From contig NC_018514.1 in the NCBI RefSeq assembly GCF_000292915.1, positions 2,604,001 through 2,668,000 of the forward strand: 64,000 nt of DNA, in the 5' to 3' direction. Positions 63,587 through 64,000 of this stretch are shown one piece after another (the stretch's first letter is position 1; the number at the start of each line of letters is the position of its first letter). Made by a program: the position numbers and the translations under genes. The notes below the pieces were generated by a model. That model was not told where the DNA came from. It saw only the letters and a program-made list of their open reading frames with translations, and did no database searches. Origin of the DNA: Burkholderia cepacia GG4. GTDB taxonomy: Bacteria > Pseudomonadota > Gammaproteobacteria > Burkholderiales > Burkholderiaceae.

Positions 63587-64000
63587 TCACTCGCCTTCGA
63601 CGAGCCGCATCACGATGCGTCGGGCTGAATCGAGATGCGCGACCGTCATCGCGCGTGCGCCGCGAGCATTGCGCGCGCGGCACGCTTGCAGGATGCCGTC
63701 GTGCTCGACCTGGAACGACGGCGTATCCGCGAGCAAGGTAGTCTGCAGGCGCTCGTACCGCTCGACCTGGCTGCGCAACTCCGCGATCGCCTTCAACTGC
63801 CGCTCGTTGCCGCAGCACGAATACAGCAGCGCATGGAATTCACGGTTCAGCTCGCCCTGCCGGCGCGGCACGCTCGATTCGCCGAGCAGCCGGTGCACGA
63901 GTTCGGCGCGCGCGAGCGTTTCGTCGTCGAGCCGCTTCACGCTGCGGTAGATCGCGTCGCCTTCGAGCAGTGCGCGCATGTCGTAGATTTCCTGCACGTC
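63587..64000 (-). CDS. GntR-family (FadR subfamily) regulator, FCD domain, cut by window end
   Basis: The frame runs to the window edge, so the N-terminal winged helix lies beyond. The visible 138 residues are an FCD ligand-binding domain: EIYDMRALLEGDAIYRSVK, REFHALLYSCCGNERQLKAI, the metal-binding His of EHDGILQACRARNARGARAM, and TVAHLDSARRIVMRL with the last His. The GTG at 63997 is merely the first in-frame codon in the window. The ligand, usually a small carboxylate, is unknown. Confidence 0.85.
   Translation of the reverse strand, partial: DVQEIYDMRALLEGDAIYRSVKRLDDETLARAELVHRLLGESSVPRRQGELNREFHALLYSCCGNERQLKAIAELRSQVERYERLQTTLLADTPSFQVEHDGILQACRARNARGARAMTVAHLDSARRIVMRLVEGE

Overview
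The window looks like part of the second chromosome (a chromid) of a Burkholderia species, most likely from the Burkholderia cepacia complex. The protein-coding DNA is very GC-rich. At its centre is a plasmid-type replication and partition locus, not a dnaA/oriC. It holds a Rep_3-family initiator (23120-24484), about twenty direct 17-bp iterons upstream of it (21691-22999), ParB and ParA (24575-26322) and six 16-bp parS palindromes (25644-27142) of the type I recall being reported for Burkholderia chromosome 2. The hopanoid, glycolate and tartrate genes fit that genus. The species assignment is inference from memory, without a database search.

Layout. 1-3.8 kb: the end of an AraC regulator, fossil transposase pieces, a PadR/siderophore-reductase pair with a palindromic operator, and a PAP2 phosphatase. 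4.2-7.6 kb: acetoacetate decarboxylase, 3-hydroxybutyrate dehydrogenase and a patatin lipase, a likely polyhydroxybutyrate/ketone-body group. 7.6-12 kb: two LysR regulators, each divergent from a metabolic gene (argC, tartrate dehydrogenase). 12.4-18.9 kb: a TetR unit, a GNAT unit, threonine catabolism (tdh-kbl) with a divergent XRE-cupin regulator, and a small gene under a near-consensus LexA box. 19-27.2 kb: the replication/partition core, which also has a recombinase-like protein lacking catalytic residues and a KfrA-like coiled-coil protein.

27.3-35.9 kb: an ArsC-like protein, an ECF sigma factor with a zinc-finger anti-sigma factor, an FMN reductase behind a cluster of DnaA-box-like sites, a hybrid histidine kinase, a CheY-CheC-diguanylate cyclase operon and an alpha/beta hydrolase. 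36.1-45.6 kb: hopanoid synthesis (hpnD, hpnE, shc, hpnG), then hpnN-mlaA divergent from an MlaC-like gene, so lipid synthesis and lipid transport lie side by side. 46-49.8 kb: a NarL-type two-component pair and a membrane diguanylate cyclase. 50.4-57.8 kb: the glycolate operon glcDEFG-glcB with divergent glcC. 58-64 kb: a nitronate monooxygenase fused to a ferritin-like domain, then a somewhat less GC-rich stretch with an AraC/DJ-1 regulator, an exported SnoaL-like protein, a Tat-exported DJ-1 protein and an SDR lacking its catalytic tyrosine, then a LacI fragment and a partial GntR regulator.

The most notable observation is that the RepA-iteron motif is not confined to the origin. Eight further 17-bp copies lie at 3933, 3955, 9750, 12353, 12382, 15227, 20046 and 20070. 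All are intergenic, all are inverted relative to the origin array, and all lie left of the origin. I saw none in the intergenic DNA to the right. Two of the parS sites are directly preceded by the same GGTGAG half of the iteron. This suggests a long-range RepA-titration or handcuffing arrangement spread over about 18 kb.
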